Positions 8,088-19,313 are shown, counted from the stretch's first letter. The stretch is DNA of 64,000 nucleotides from JACDEA01 sp963742585 (GCA_963742585.1 CAVUMI010000006.1:744001-808000); one strand, 5' to 3'. A program made the numbers and translations. Notes: a model not told the origin generated them from the sequence alone.

Positions 8088-10082
8088 GTGGGCCTCCTTC
8101 GCAACGCGTGGATCATCCCCGCCATCCCGGTGGCGTCCTTCCTGGTGATCCTGCTCTTCGGTAAGCGTCTACCCCGCAAGGGTTCCGAAGTCGGGATCTT
8201 GGCGTTGCTGGCTGCGTGGCTGCTGTCCACCGCCTGCGCCATTCAGTGGATCCGCCTCCCTGTGGATCACGAGACGCACTTGCGCCACCCAGCCGAGCGG
8301 GCTGTCAGCTGGTGGTCGAACGGCGAGGTCAGCATCGGCGCCGGCATCCATGTCGACGGTCTCACCGTGATGATGCTGTTCGTCGTCACGTTCATCTCGC
8401 TGCTCGTGCACATCTACTCGAGCGCCTATATGAAGGACGACCGGCGCTTCACCCACTACTACGCCGCGCTGAGCCTGTTCACCGCGTCGATGCTGCTGCT
8501 GGTCGTCGCCGACAACCTGCTGCTGCTGCTCGTCGGCTGGGAGCTGGTGGGCCTGTGCTCGTTCATGCTGATTGGACACTGGTGGGAGGAGAAGGACAAC
8601 TCCAACGCCGCCCTCAAGGCCTTCTTCACGACCCGCACCGGTGACGCCGGCTTCATGATCGGCATCGTCATCCTGTTCTTCGCCGCCGATCAGACGTTCA
8701 ACATTGCGGCGATCAACCACGCGGCGCTCGAAGGTCACATCAGCCATGGCGTGCTGCTCGTCGGTGCGATCGCGCTGTTCATGGGGCCGATCGGCAAGAG
8801 CGCGCAGTTCCCGCTCCACACCTGGCTTCCCGACGCCATGGCCGGACCCACGCCGGTGTCCGCGCTCATCCACGCTGCCACCATGGTCGTCGCCGGCGTC
8901 TACGTCGTCGCCCGCTGCTACGGCGTCTTCTGGGAGGCGTTCTCGATCGGCGACGGCGGTATGAACCTGGTCGCCATCATCGGCGGCATCACCGTTCTGA
9001 TCGCCGCCGCGTTGGCCTTCGTGCAGGACGACATCAAGAAGGTGCTGGCCTACTCCACCGTCAGCCAGCTCGGCTACATGATCATGGGCCTCGGTGTCGG
9101 CGCCTGGACCGGCGCGGTGTTCCACCTGTTCACCCACGCGTTCTTCAAGGCGCTCTTGTTCCTGGGAGCCGGCTCCGTGAGTCACTCGGGCTCGCACCAC
9201 TCCTTCGACATGAAGAAGGACATGGGCGGGCTCAAGGACCACATGCCGATCACGTACCGGACCTTCATGATCGGCTCTATCGCGCTGGCCGGCATCCCGC
9301 CCCTAGCTGGCTTCTGGTCGAAGGACGAGATCCTGCACGCGGCTGGTGAGAACGGCTTCGACATCTTCATGTGGGTCGGCCTGATCGGTGCCGTAATGAC
9401 CGCGGCGTACATGACCCGCTGCATCTACCTCACGTTCTTCGGCGAGTACCGGGGTCACGGCCATCCGCACGAGTCGCCCGCGCCGATCACCGGGCCGCTC
9501 GTCGTCCTGTCGTTCTTCTCGATCGTCGCCGGGTTCCTGGCCGTCGGCCAGCGCTTCGGCCACTGGACCCTCAACGAGGTTCTCGAGCACGCACACGTGC
9601 CCGAGCACCCATTCGCGATGTCGGCCGCGGTCATGGGGACGGCCGCCGGCGTGCTCGGCATCGCGCTGGCCGGGGCCTACTACTTCCGCAACCTCGGCCC
9701 GCACCGACTCACCGAGCGGAGCGGTTTGGCGCGTGGCGGGTACGCGCTTCTGGCCAATAGGTACTACCTCGACCATCTGTACACCGGGATCATCGTCGGC
9801 GGCATCAAGGGCCCGATCGCCCGGGCTGCTTACTGGGTCAACCAGAACATCCTCGACGGCATCATCCACGGCGTCGCCGCCGGATCCCGAGGGGCCGCGC
9901 ACATCGCCTACGACGTGATCGACCAAAAGGTGGTCGACGGCCTCGTCAACGGCGCCGGCGCCTCGGCCGAGGAAAGCGGTGGCCTGTTGCGCACCATCCA
10001 GACAGGCCGCGTGCAGCAGTACGCCGCGGTCCTGTTCGCTGCCACCGCCATCTTTGCCATAGCCCTCATCAGGTGGGCATGA
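8088..10082 (+). CDS. nuoL: NADH-quinone oxidoreductase subunit L
   Basis: Distal proton-pumping subunit, 664 residues from GTG 8088. The Mrp-type core is complete: GWELVGLCSFMLIGHWWEEK (helix 5 Glu), FMGPIGKSAQFPLHTWLPDAMAGPTPVSALIHAATMVVAG, FVQDDIKKVLAYSTVSQLGY and the Lys-bearing GFWSKDEILHA. The C-terminus (after ~540) has the long amphipathic and final helix region expected of NuoL, ending AAVLFAATAIFAIALIRWA. No frameshift is seen over 2 kb, in contrast to nuoD and nuoN. It lies 19 bp before nuoM. Confidence 0.96.
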   Translation: MGLLRNAWIIPAIPVASFLVILLFGKRLPRKGSEVGILALLAAWLLSTACAIQWIRLPVDHETHLRHPAERAVSWWSNGEVSIGAGIHVDGLTVMMLFVVTFISLLVHIYSSAYMKDDRRFTHYYAALSLFTASMLLLVVADNLLLLLVGWELVGLCSFMLIGHWWEEKDNSNAALKAFFTTRTGDAGFMIGIVILFFAADQTFNIAAINHAALEGHISHGVLLVGAIALFMGPIGKSAQFPLHTWLPDAMAGPTPVSALIHAATMVVAGVYVVARCYGVFWEAFSIGDGGMNLVAIIGGITVLIAAALAFVQDDIKKVLAYSTVSQLGYMIMGLGVGAWTGAVFHLFTHAFFKALLFLGAGSVSHSGSHHSFDMKKDMGGLKDHMPITYRTFMIGSIALAGIPPLAGFWSKDEILHAAGENGFDIFMWVGLIGAVMTAAYMTRCIYLTFFGEYRGHGHPHESPAPITGPLVVLSFFSIVAGFLAVGQRFGHWTLNEVLEHAHVPEHPFAMSAAVMGTAAGVLGIALAGAYYFRNLGPHRLTERSGLARGGYALLANRYYLDHLYTGIIVGGIKGPIARAAYWVNQNILDGIIHGVAAGSRGAAHIAYDVIDQKVVDGLVNGAGASAEESGGLLRTIQTGRVQQYAAVLFAATAIFAIALIRWA

Positions 10083-10101
10083 CACCGAAGGGAACCTCGC
10101 T

Positions 10102-11628
10102 GTGAACTCGTTCGACCATTGGGCCCTGACCGCGGCGGTGTTCCTGCCGATGGCCGGCGCGCTGCTGCTGGTGCTCTGGCCGCGGGAGAGCGAGACCAGC
10201 ATGAAGACCGTCGCGGTCCTCGTGACTCTCGCCACCGCCGCGGTGGGCGTCTACCTGCTGGTGCAGTTCGACTACAACGCCACCGACAAGTTGCAGTTCG
10301 CCGTCGACCGGCCGTGGATCGACGTGATCAACAGCCGGTACCACGTCGCCATCGACGGCATTTCGCTCCCGCTCCTTGCTTTGTCGATGTTGATAAGCGT
10401 CCTTTGCGTCGTGTACTCGTGGGACCACTTTCCCGAGCCGCGCAACCCGAAGGCGTTCCTGATCCTGATGCTGGTTCTCGAGACCGGCATGAACGGCACG
10501 TTCGTCTCGCAGGACCTCATCTTGTTCTTCGTCTTCTTCGAGCTGGTCCTGCTGCCGATGTACTTCATGATCGGTGTGTGGGGCGGTGAGAACCGCATGT
10601 ACGCGGCGATCAAGTTCTTCCTGTTCACGCTGTTCGGCTCGGCGCTCATGATCCTCGGCTTCCTCGCGCTGTACTTCAAGGCCGGTAACACCTTCGACAT
10701 CCCGCAGCTCATCAACAACGCGTCGTCGATCCCGCACGGCACCCAGGTGCTGATCTTCGGCGGCCTGTTCATGGGCTTCGCGATCAAGGTGCCGATGTTC
10801 CCGTTCCACACCTGGCTGCCCGACGCCCACACCGAAGCGCCGACGGTGGGTTCGGTGATCCTGGCTGCGGTCTTGCTGAAATTGGGCACTTACGGCTTCG
10901 TGCGGATCGCGCTACCGATCCTTCCGGAGGCGGCCCACGTGTGGGCGCCAGTGATCGGCGTGCTCGCGGTGATCGGAATCATCTACGGCGCGCTGGGCTG
11001 TCTCGCGCAGACCGACCTGAAACGGCTGATCGCTTTCTCGTCGGTGGCCCATATGGGCTTCGTGATGCTCGGTATCGCCACGCTCACCAGCTTCGGCATC
11101 AACGCGGCCGTGTTCGGCATGGTCGCCCACGGTCTGATCACCGGGATGCTGTTCTTCCTGGCCGGTTCGATCCACGAGCGGTTCCACACCCGTGAGCTGT
11201 CACGGCTCGGTGGCTTACTTATCCAGGCACCCAAGCTGGGCTGGATCCTCGGCTTCTGCGCGATGGCGTCGCTGGGACTTCCGGGCCTGGCCGGATTCTG
11301 GGGTGAGTTCCCGGCGATCCTCTCGGCTTACAACCCGGCCGAGGGACTCTCGGTACCGCTCTTCCGCACGTTCATGGTGATCGCGTCGATCGGCACGGTC
11401 CTTGCTGCCGGCTACCTCCTCTGGATGTTCCAGCGCACCGCCTTCGGCACGCCCAAGGATGAGTTTGCCGACGCGCACATCCACGACGTGCACGGGCCGG
11501 AGTGGCTGGCCTGGGCGCCGATGCTCGCCCTGATCGTTGCGCTCGGCGTCTACCCGAGTCTGCTGTTCAAGATGACCGACGACGCCGTGCAGACCGTGAC
11601 CGCGGCCTTGCAGACGGTCGCGCGGTAG
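10102..11628 (+). CDS. nuoM: NADH-quinone oxidoreductase subunit M
   Basis: Proton-pumping subunit, 508 residues from GTG 10102, with AGGGA 12 bp upstream. About 14 helices. Conserved parts: the helix 5 Glu in FFVFFELVLLPMYFMIGVWGG, FAIKVPMFPFHTWLPDAHTEAPTVGSVILA, LAQTDLKRLIAFSSVAHMGFV and LPGLAGFWGEFPAIL. A DAHIHDVHGPEW loop precedes the last helix. The stop overlaps the nuoN start by one base (TAGTG). Confidence 0.96.
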   Translation: MNSFDHWALTAAVFLPMAGALLLVLWPRESETSMKTVAVLVTLATAAVGVYLLVQFDYNATDKLQFAVDRPWIDVINSRYHVAIDGISLPLLALSMLISVLCVVYSWDHFPEPRNPKAFLILMLVLETGMNGTFVSQDLILFFVFFELVLLPMYFMIGVWGGENRMYAAIKFFLFTLFGSALMILGFLALYFKAGNTFDIPQLINNASSIPHGTQVLIFGGLFMGFAIKVPMFPFHTWLPDAHTEAPTVGSVILAAVLLKLGTYGFVRIALPILPEAAHVWAPVIGVLAVIGIIYGALGCLAQTDLKRLIAFSSVAHMGFVMLGIATLTSFGINAAVFGMVAHGLITGMLFFLAGSIHERFHTRELSRLGGLLIQAPKLGWILGFCAMASLGLPGLAGFWGEFPAILSAYNPAEGLSVPLFRTFMVIASIGTVLAAGYLLWMFQRTAFGTPKDEFADAHIHDVHGPEWLAWAPMLALIVALGVYPSLLFKMTDDAVQTVTAALQTVAR

Positions 11629-13122
11629 TGGCTTTGCTCGCGGCGTTCCGCGCGCCGTACATCGACTACCACGCGCTCGCGCCCGAGATCGTTCTCACCG
11701 GCGTGATCGTGGTCATCCTCCTTCTCGATTTGTTCATCGAGCGCGAAGACCAGAAGGTGTGGGTCACCAACGTGGCCGGCGTCGGCCTACTCGCGAGCCT
11801 GATCCCGATCTTCACCCTGGCCATCGACGGCGCCGATCGTTCGATGTTCGGTGGCGCCTACGTCGTCGACAACTTCTCGTTGCTGATCAAGGCGCTGTTC
11901 TTGGTCACTGGCTACGTCGTCCTCCTGATGAGCACGCGCTACATCGAGGAGGGCGACTACTACGAGGGCGAGTTCTCCTTCCTCGTCCTGTCGTCGCTCC
12001 TCGGTATGGTCGTCATGGGTTCGGCGCGGGACCTGATCACGATCTTCGTTGCCCTCGAACTGCTGTCACTGCCCGCGTACATGCTGGCCGGGTGGCGCAA
12101 GCGCGACCTGAAGAGCAACGAGGCCGCGCTCAAGTACTACCTCCTCGGGGTCCTGTCCTCGGCCGTGATGCTCTACGGGATGTCGCTGATCTTCGGCATC
12201 ACCGGGACCACCGTCCTGCCCGAGATCGCCGGCAAGCTCGCCGGTCTCGAGAGCACGCCGATCATCACCGTCGGAATCTTCTTCATCATCGTTGGCTTCG
12301 CCTTCAAGGTCTCGGCCGTGCCGTTCCACTTCTGGGCACCGGACACCTATGAGGGCTCACCGACGCCGGTCACCGCGTTCCTCTCGGTGGCCTCGAAGAC
12401 CGGTGGCTTCGTCGCCCTCTTCCAGCTGGTCTTCATCGGCTTTCCGGGCCAGTCCGGCGTGTGGGGGCCGCTCTTCTGGGTGCTGGCCGCGCTGTCGATG
12501 ACGGTGGGCAACCTCGTCGCCCTACGCCAGACGAACATCGTCCGCATGCTGGCTTACTCGTCGATCGCGCAGGCGGGCTACATCATGGTGCCGTTCGCGG
12601 TCGCCGGCGCCAACGTGCGTGCTTTGCAGACGGCCAAGACCGCGAGCATCGTCTACCTACTCATCTACGCGGCGATGAACCTCGGCGCGTTCGCCGTCGT
12701 CATCGCGGTGGCGCCGCAAGACCCGATCCGGCGAGATCTCGTCCTACGGCGGGCTCATGTCCTACGCCCCCGGCTTGGCCGTGCTGATGACCTTCTTCAT
12801 GTTCTCGCTGGCCGGCATCCCACCGCTCGGCGGGTGGTTCGCCAAGTTCTACATATTCCTCGCCGTCCTGCGCGCGGGCACGCCGTCAGCCATCGTGCTC
12901 GGCGTGATCGCCGCGGTGAACTCGGTGATCGCGCTCGTTCTATTACGCGGGCATCGCCGAGAGATGTGGATGAGCCCGGTGCCCGACGGCGATACGGCGC
13001 GCATCCGTGTGCCCGCGCCGCTCGCCGCCGCCCTCGCCATCACCGCCGTCTCGGTGATCGCCATCGGCGTGTACCCCCAAGTCTTCGCCCGCCTCGGCGA
13101 CCTCGCGTCCCTCGCCCGCTGA
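11628..13122 (+). CDS. nuoN: NADH-quinone oxidoreductase subunit N (frameshifts)
   Basis: Third antiporter-like subunit, ~497 residues from GTG 11628 (MALLAAFRAPYIDYHALAPE). The first ~360 residues are intact, including FVALELLSLPAYMLAGWRKRD, GFAFKVSAVPFHFWAPDTYEG and VRMLAYSSIAQAGYIMV. At 12712-12714 an extra C (GGCGCCGCAAG) moves the frame; after the shift RKTRSGEISSYGGLMSYAPG and LAGIPPLGGWFAKFYIFLAV follow to a stop at 13122. A second, compensating pair near 12937-12962 turns the expected YYAGIAREMW into LLRGHRREMW. All conserved blocks exist, so sequence error is more likely than gene decay. Last gene of the operon. Confidence 0.88.
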
Positions 13123-13142
13123 CTTCCACGCACGGCCCGGCG

Positions 13143-13250
13143 GCACCCAAGATGCAGAACTGCAACGTCCCGCACCCAAGGTTCGAATTCGCGGCCGATT
13201 CGTCATGATTCGGTGGTGTCAACGAGCATCTTGGGTGCAGGACGTTGCAG
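13143..13250. repeat. inverted repeat between nuoN and the MidA-type gene
   Basis: Two pairs of inverted arms overlap here. GCACCCAAGATGC at 13143-13155 is the perfect reverse complement of 13226-13238. The 21-base block 13160-13180 matches the reverse complement of 13230-13250 at 20 of 21 positions. The left side also carries GCACCCAAG twice (13143, 13172). It may fold in alternative ways and could end nuo transcription; no U-tract follows. Confidence 0.55.
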
Positions 13251-13278
13251 CGGCGCATCCCACGTAGCGTCGGTATTG

Positions 13279-14325
13279 GTGCGCACGTCCCTGTTCGAAC
13301 GGATCCGGCGGCAGGGCCCGTTGCCGTTCGACGAGTACGTCGACGCAGCGCTCTACGGAGAGCGCGGCTTCTATGCGAGCGGCCGCGGCGCCGGCAAGCG
13401 GGCCGACTTCCTTACGAGTCCCGAGGTCGGGCCGCTCTTCGGCGCGGTCGTTGCCCGCGCGCTTGACGCGTGGTGGGACGAACTCGGCCAGCCCGATCCA
13501 TTCATCGTCATCGAGGCGGGCGCCGGCCGGGGGACGCTGGCCAAGTCGATCCTCGCCGCCGAGCCGCGTTGTGCGCCGGCACTGCGTTACGTCATCGTGG
13601 AACGTTCGCCCGCGGAACTCGACCTCGAACTATCGCTCGAACCACCCGCGCTTGTCCTCGGTCCCAAGGGGTCGGACGAGCCGCTGGTGACCGCGCTCAC
13701 GGAACTGCCCGCGCTCTCGTTCACCGGCGTGGTCCTGGCCAACGAGCTGCTCGACAACCTCGGCTTTCGGCTGCTTGAACGAGCCGCGGACGGGTGGAGC
13801 GAGGTGCGCGTCGGAGAGGACGACGGGCAGCTCGTCGAGGTGCTGGTGCCCGCGCTCGACGAACCGAACGTCGACGCTCCGGTGGGCGCGCGGATCCCGC
13901 TGCAATCGCAGGCAGCGGAGTGGGTGCGCAGCGCCCTGGCGTTGATCGAATCCGGTCGCCTCGTCGCGCTCGACTACGCCGACACCACCGAATCGATGTC
14001 CCGTCGGCCGTGGACGGAGTGGGTGCGCACGTATCGCGCCCACGGCCGCGGCGGTTACCCCCTCGAAAACCCGGGCGAGCAGGACGTCACCTGCGAGGTG
14101 GCCATCGACCAACTCCCGCGGCCGACGTCGATCACCACTCAGGCTGACTTTCTGCGCGATCACGGCATCGACGATCTCCGCGCCGCCGCCCAGGCCAGCT
14201 GGCAGGAGCGGGCGCACATCGGCGACCTCGCGGCGCTCAAGCACCGCAGCCGCGTGCACGAAGCCCACGCCCTCACCGATCCAACTGGCCTGGGCTCGTT
14301 CAAAGTCCTGGAGTGGCGCGTCTAA
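13279..14325 (+). CDS. class I SAM-dependent methyltransferase, MidA/NDUFAF7 family
   Basis: 348 residues from GTG 13279 (MRTSLFERIRRQGPLPFDEY); the frame is open further upstream but that part lies in the inverted repeat, so I reject the longer start. Family motifs: YVDAALYGERGFYASG, DFLTSPEVGPLFGAVVARAL, the SAM-binding glycine loop VIEAGAGRGTLAKSIL, and VVLANELLDNLGFRLLE. A late WVRTYRAHGRGGYPLENPG block is also typical. The eukaryotic relative NDUFAF7 (MidA in Dictyostelium) methylates an Arg of the 49-kDa subunit, the NuoD homologue, during complex I assembly. Its position directly after nuoN fits such a role, which is inferred here. Confidence 0.82.
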   Translation: MRTSLFERIRRQGPLPFDEYVDAALYGERGFYASGRGAGKRADFLTSPEVGPLFGAVVARALDAWWDELGQPDPFIVIEAGAGRGTLAKSILAAEPRCAPALRYVIVERSPAELDLELSLEPPALVLGPKGSDEPLVTALTELPALSFTGVVLANELLDNLGFRLLERAADGWSEVRVGEDDGQLVEVLVPALDEPNVDAPVGARIPLQSQAAEWVRSALALIESGRLVALDYADTTESMSRRPWTEWVRTYRAHGRGGYPLENPGEQDVTCEVAIDQLPRPTSITTQADFLRDHGIDDLRAAAQASWQERAHIGDLAALKHRSRVHEAHALTDPTGLGSFKVLEWRV

Positions 14326-14338
14326 AGGAGCGGGGCCT

Positions 14339-14344
14339 TAGATT
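14339..14344 (+). promoter_or_regulatory. -10 element (TAGATT) for a leaderless transcript
   Basis: TAGATT fits TAnnnT and lies exactly 6 bases before the ATG at 14351, so transcription would start at or next to the start codon. No Shine-Dalgarno sequence is present. Confidence 0.5.
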
Positions 14345-14350
14345 CGTGTC

Positions 14351-15787
14351 ATGGCGTTGGCGGCTGAGGCGTGGGAGGTGACCGGTAACCCGTACCTCGG
14401 CGGGCTGTTCGGTCCGGTCACCGAGGAGCGGACCGATGACGACCTTGAGGTGATCGGCGAGATCCCGGCCGACCTCGACGGGGTGTTCGTCCGCAACGGA
14501 CCCAACCCGCAGTTCACGCCGCCCGGGCGCTACCACTGGTTCGACGGGGACGGCATGGTGCACGCCCTTCGCTTCCAGAACGGCAATGCGTCGTACCGCA
14601 ACCGCTGGATCCGCACCCGTGCCTTCGACCGCGAGGCCGACGCCGTCCAGCCGCTCTTCAACGGCGTGATGGAGAACCCGGCGGCCAACCCCGACCTCGG
14701 GCTGCGGCTGCCACTGAAGGACACCGCCAATACCGACCTCGTCTATTTCCGCGATCGCCTCCTGGCCCTCTGGTACATGGCCGGCGAGCCCTACGCCATC
14801 GACGCCACCACACTCGAAACGCTCGGCGTCGACGACTTCGGCGGGACGCGCCCCTGCCAGGTGTCGGCCCACGCCAAGGTCGACGAGCAGACCGGCGAGA
14901 TGCTCTTCTTCGATTACGGCCCCCAGCCGCCGTACATGCGGTACGGGGTGGTCGGTCCGTCGGGCCAAGTAACCCACCTCGTCGACATCGATCTGCCCGG
15001 CGCCCGGCTGCCGCATGACATGGCGGCCACCGAGCACTACTCGATCCTCATGGACCTCCCGCTGATCAACGACCCGGTTGCGTTGCGGGAGGGGCGCCAC
15101 AAGATCGTGTTCCAGTCGGACCAGCCAGCCCGCTTCGGCGTGATCCCGCGTCACGGCGCCGCCGCCGAAATTCGCTGGTTCGAAGCCGACCCTTGCTACG
15201 TGTACCACTCGGTCAACGCGTGGGAAGAGGGCGACGAGATCGTGCTCGATCTGTGTCGAGTGACCAAGCCGGCGCCCCGCGAGGGCGCGGTCGGGCCGCT
15301 GGCCAAGATGCTGTCGTACCTCCGGCTCGACGCCCACCTTTATCGGTACCGCTTCAACCTCACAACCGGCGTCACCACCGAGGGTTACCTCGATGACGAC
15401 AACACCGAGTTCCCGACGATGGACACCACGCGACTCGGCCGGCCGACGCGTTACGCGTACACCATGCGCATCTCCGAGGAGCCGACGTTGCTGTTCGACG
15501 GCGTGGTCAAGTACGACACGCAGACCGGGGCCACTGATCGTCACTGGTTCGGCCCGGGCCGCTGGGGGAGCGAGGCGCCGTTCGCGCCCCGCAACGACAA
15601 CGTCGATCGCGCCGAGGACGACGGCTACCTGGTGAGCTTCGTGCAGGACGAAGCGGCCGATCGCTCAGAGGTCGTGGTGCTTGACGCTGCTGACCTCGCC
15701 GCAGGACCGATCGCCCGTGTGCTCCTTCGGCAGCGGGTTCCCATCGGCTTCCACGCCGCCTGGGTGCGCGGCGAGCAACTCTCCTAA
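14351..15787 (+). CDS. carotenoid oxygenase family protein
   Basis: Non-haem iron enzyme of the carotenoid/stilbene cleavage family (RPE65, CCD, lignostilbene dioxygenase), 478 residues. The four iron-binding His are recognisable in CQVSAHAKVD, ARLPHDMAATEH, YVYHSVNAWEEGD and IGFHAAWVRG, spaced across the seven-bladed propeller. The N-terminus GVFVRNGPNPQF and HWFDGDGMVHALRF are standard motifs. It is the first gene of a tight operon with a SnoaL-like protein and an SDR, each overlapping by one base. Substrate cannot be told from sequence; an apocarotenoid or stilbene followed by SDR oxidation of the aldehyde product is one option. Confidence 0.9.
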   Translation: MALAAEAWEVTGNPYLGGLFGPVTEERTDDDLEVIGEIPADLDGVFVRNGPNPQFTPPGRYHWFDGDGMVHALRFQNGNASYRNRWIRTRAFDREADAVQPLFNGVMENPAANPDLGLRLPLKDTANTDLVYFRDRLLALWYMAGEPYAIDATTLETLGVDDFGGTRPCQVSAHAKVDEQTGEMLFFDYGPQPPYMRYGVVGPSGQVTHLVDIDLPGARLPHDMAATEHYSILMDLPLINDPVALREGRHKIVFQSDQPARFGVIPRHGAAAEIRWFEADPCYVYHSVNAWEEGDEIVLDLCRVTKPAPREGAVGPLAKMLSYLRLDAHLYRYRFNLTTGVTTEGYLDDDNTEFPTMDTTRLGRPTRYAYTMRISEEPTLLFDGVVKYDTQTGATDRHWFGPGRWGSEAPFAPRNDNVDRAEDDGYLVSFVQDEAADRSEVVVLDAADLAAGPIARVLLRQRVPIGFHAAWVRGEQLS

Positions 15788-16143
15788 TGAACGACGACAT
15801 GATCGCAACTGCGACGCGGTATCTCGACGCGCTTGTCAGCCACGATGGCACCGGCGTGGCCCTCGCCGCAGACTGCTGGCGCGTCGAGCAGGGGAAGAAC
15901 ACCGGAATCGGTGGCGAGAACATTCGTCGGAACCTGGCCGACGAAGTCATGCACGGCATCACCGGCTATCGAGACCTGCGCTGGTACATCGACGGCGAGA
16001 ACGCGGTTGCCTTCTACACCCTCGACGTCGCCGGCGCGACCGCGCAGATCGTTGAACGTTTCCGCATCGTCGGCTCCTTGATTTGCGAGATCGAAGCGGT
16101 GTTCGTGATCCATCGCGAGGACTGGAAAGGCTGGACGCCGTAG
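15787..16143 (+). CDS. SnoaL/NTF2-like domain protein
   Basis: 118 residues. The pattern of an N-terminal helix (MIATATRYLDALVSHDGTGV), a GGENIRRNLADEVMH segment and a beta-sheet ending IVGSLICEIEAVFVIHREDW fits the cone-shaped NTF2 fold used by SnoaL-type cyclases, isomerases and small-ligand binders. ATG overlaps the carotenoid oxygenase stop (TAATG) and its own stop overlaps the SDR start (TAGTG), so the three are translated from one mRNA. No catalytic residues can be assigned. A role on the same small lipophilic substrate is inferred from the operon. Confidence 0.65.
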   Translation: MNDDMIATATRYLDALVSHDGTGVALAADCWRVEQGKNTGIGGENIRRNLADEVMHGITGYRDLRWYIDGENAVAFYTLDVAGATAQIVERFRIVGSLICEIEAVFVIHREDWKGWTP

Positions 16144-16920
16144 TGGCTGGACGGTTGGCAGGCAAGGTCGCGCTCGATCACCGGTGGCGCGCGGGGCACC
16201 GGCGCGGAAACCGCGCGCCGTTTCGTCGAAGAAGGCGCGGAGGTGGTGATTGCCGATGTGCGCGACGAATTGGGCCGGTCGACCGCTGCCGAGCTCGGCG
16301 CGGTGTACGCCCATCTCGACGTCACGCAGGAGAGCGACTGGGCCGACGTCGTCGCGGTGACGACCGACCGCTTCGGTGGCTTGCACGTGCTGGTGAACAA
16401 CGCGGCGATCCTTCACCTCGCGTCGATCGCCAACACGACCGTCGAGGACTTCGAGCGGGTGATGCGGGTCAACGTGCTCGGCACATTCCTCGGCATCCGC
16501 GCCGCGATTGAACCCATGAAGGCCGCGGGCGGTGGATCGATCGTCAACGTGTCGTCGATCGACGGCGTGTACGTGGCCGGGGCAACCAGCGCATACAGCG
16601 CGAGCAAGTTCGCGGTTCGCGGCCTCACCAAGACTGCGGCGGTGGAGCTTGGCCAGTTCAAGATCCGCGTCAACGCCGTCTGCCCGGAAGCAGGCAACGT
16701 CGAGATGATCAAGCCCTTCATGGAGAAGCTCGATCCCGCCGTCCTGGCCGACATCAAGCCGCCGCCACGCCCGCCGCTGCGCCGCCGCCCCGAGATGGTC
16801 GACGTAGCCAACACGATCGTCTTCCTCGCCTCCGACGAGAGCGGCTTCTACAACGGCGCCGACTTCGTGCTCGACGGTGGCCAGAGCATCGGCTACGCCG
16901 TCGACATCCCCGGCCTCTAG
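16143..16920 (+). CDS. short-chain dehydrogenase/reductase (one frameshift)
   Basis: NAD(P)-dependent SDR of ~258 residues. GTG 16143 gives MAGRLAGKVAL, then an extra G at 16176 breaks the frame; removing it yields ITGGARGTGAETARRFVEEG, the TGxxxGxG cofactor loop. The rest is intact: VVIADVRDELGR (Asp after strand 2, suggesting NAD preference), VNNAAILHL, the catalytic Ser in IVNVSSIDG, YSASK (Tyr and Lys) and a classical C-terminal DFVLDGGQS. The insertion context CGCGCTCGAT is the same as in the channel gene near 23623. It ends convergently against the next gene with a 4-bp overlap of stops. Confidence 0.85.
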
Positions 16921-17321
16921 AGCAGGCCGAGGTCCTGGCGGACCTCGCGGTACATGTTGAGGAGACGTCCGGCTTCTGACCCGGCCACAAGCGTATGGAC
17001 CCGCATGTTGCGGGTGGCGGCCCCCGCCCGGAGGAGCAGCTTCACGAAGCCCTCGTCCCGCCGCAACTGATCCAGCCGGTCGCGCTTGCCCTCGAGGATG
17101 AAGAAACCGCTCGTGTCGTTGACTTGACCGTCGGCGAAGAAGAACGGCTGGAAGTTGCTGATGGCATCGTCGGCGAGGAGATCGCCCAGGTAACGGGACA
17201 CCTCCCTGAACACGTCGACGGCCAGCCGCTCACGGCCGGGGTGGACGGCGCCGAAGGAGATCATCAGTGCGCCGTCGATCCGAGGCGGGTGCGATACCTC
17301 CTCGGGAACGTCGGGGTCCAC
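16917..17321 (-). CDS. hypothetical protein
   Basis: 134 residues from GTG 17321. Sequence includes MISFGAVHPGRERLAVDVFR, a predicted alternating sheet/helix pattern and KRDRLDQLRRDEGFVKLLLR; a ferredoxin-like (dimeric alpha-beta barrel) fold is possible but not shown. No signal peptide or membrane segment. It is divergent from acetyl-CoA synthetase and shares with it a 16-bp palindromic promoter, being leaderless on its side (TAGCGT then 8 bases to the GTG). I do not recognise the family. Confidence 0.6.
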   Translation of the reverse strand: MDPDVPEEVSHPPRIDGALMISFGAVHPGRERLAVDVFREVSRYLGDLLADDAISNFQPFFFADGQVNDTSGFFILEGKRDRLDQLRRDEGFVKLLLRAGAATRNMRVHTLVAGSEAGRLLNMYREVRQDLGLL

Positions 17322-17329
17322 GGCCCGTC

Positions 17330-17345
17330 ACGCTATCGATAGCGT
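17330..17345. promoter_or_regulatory. palindromic bidirectional promoter (ACGCTATCGATAGCGT)
   Basis: A perfect 16-bp palindrome in the 31-bp gap between two divergent genes. Each strand reads TAGCGT (TAnnnT) outward: 7 bases from the acs ATG at 17353 and 8 bases from the GTG at 17321. Both transcripts would be leaderless, and one site could serve both or bind a dimeric repressor. Confidence 0.5.
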
Positions 17346-17352
17346 TGGCCCC

Positions 17353-19313
<1,961 letters not shown>

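Noticed and set aside
8169..9242. 357-codon minus-strand frame in nuoL
   Set aside because: Shadow frame; the plus strand is clearly nuoL.
13213..13278. extended N-terminus for the MidA-type protein
   Set aside because: The extra codons are made of the inverted repeat arm (SILGAGRCSGAS) and precede the family start; GTG 13279 fits better.
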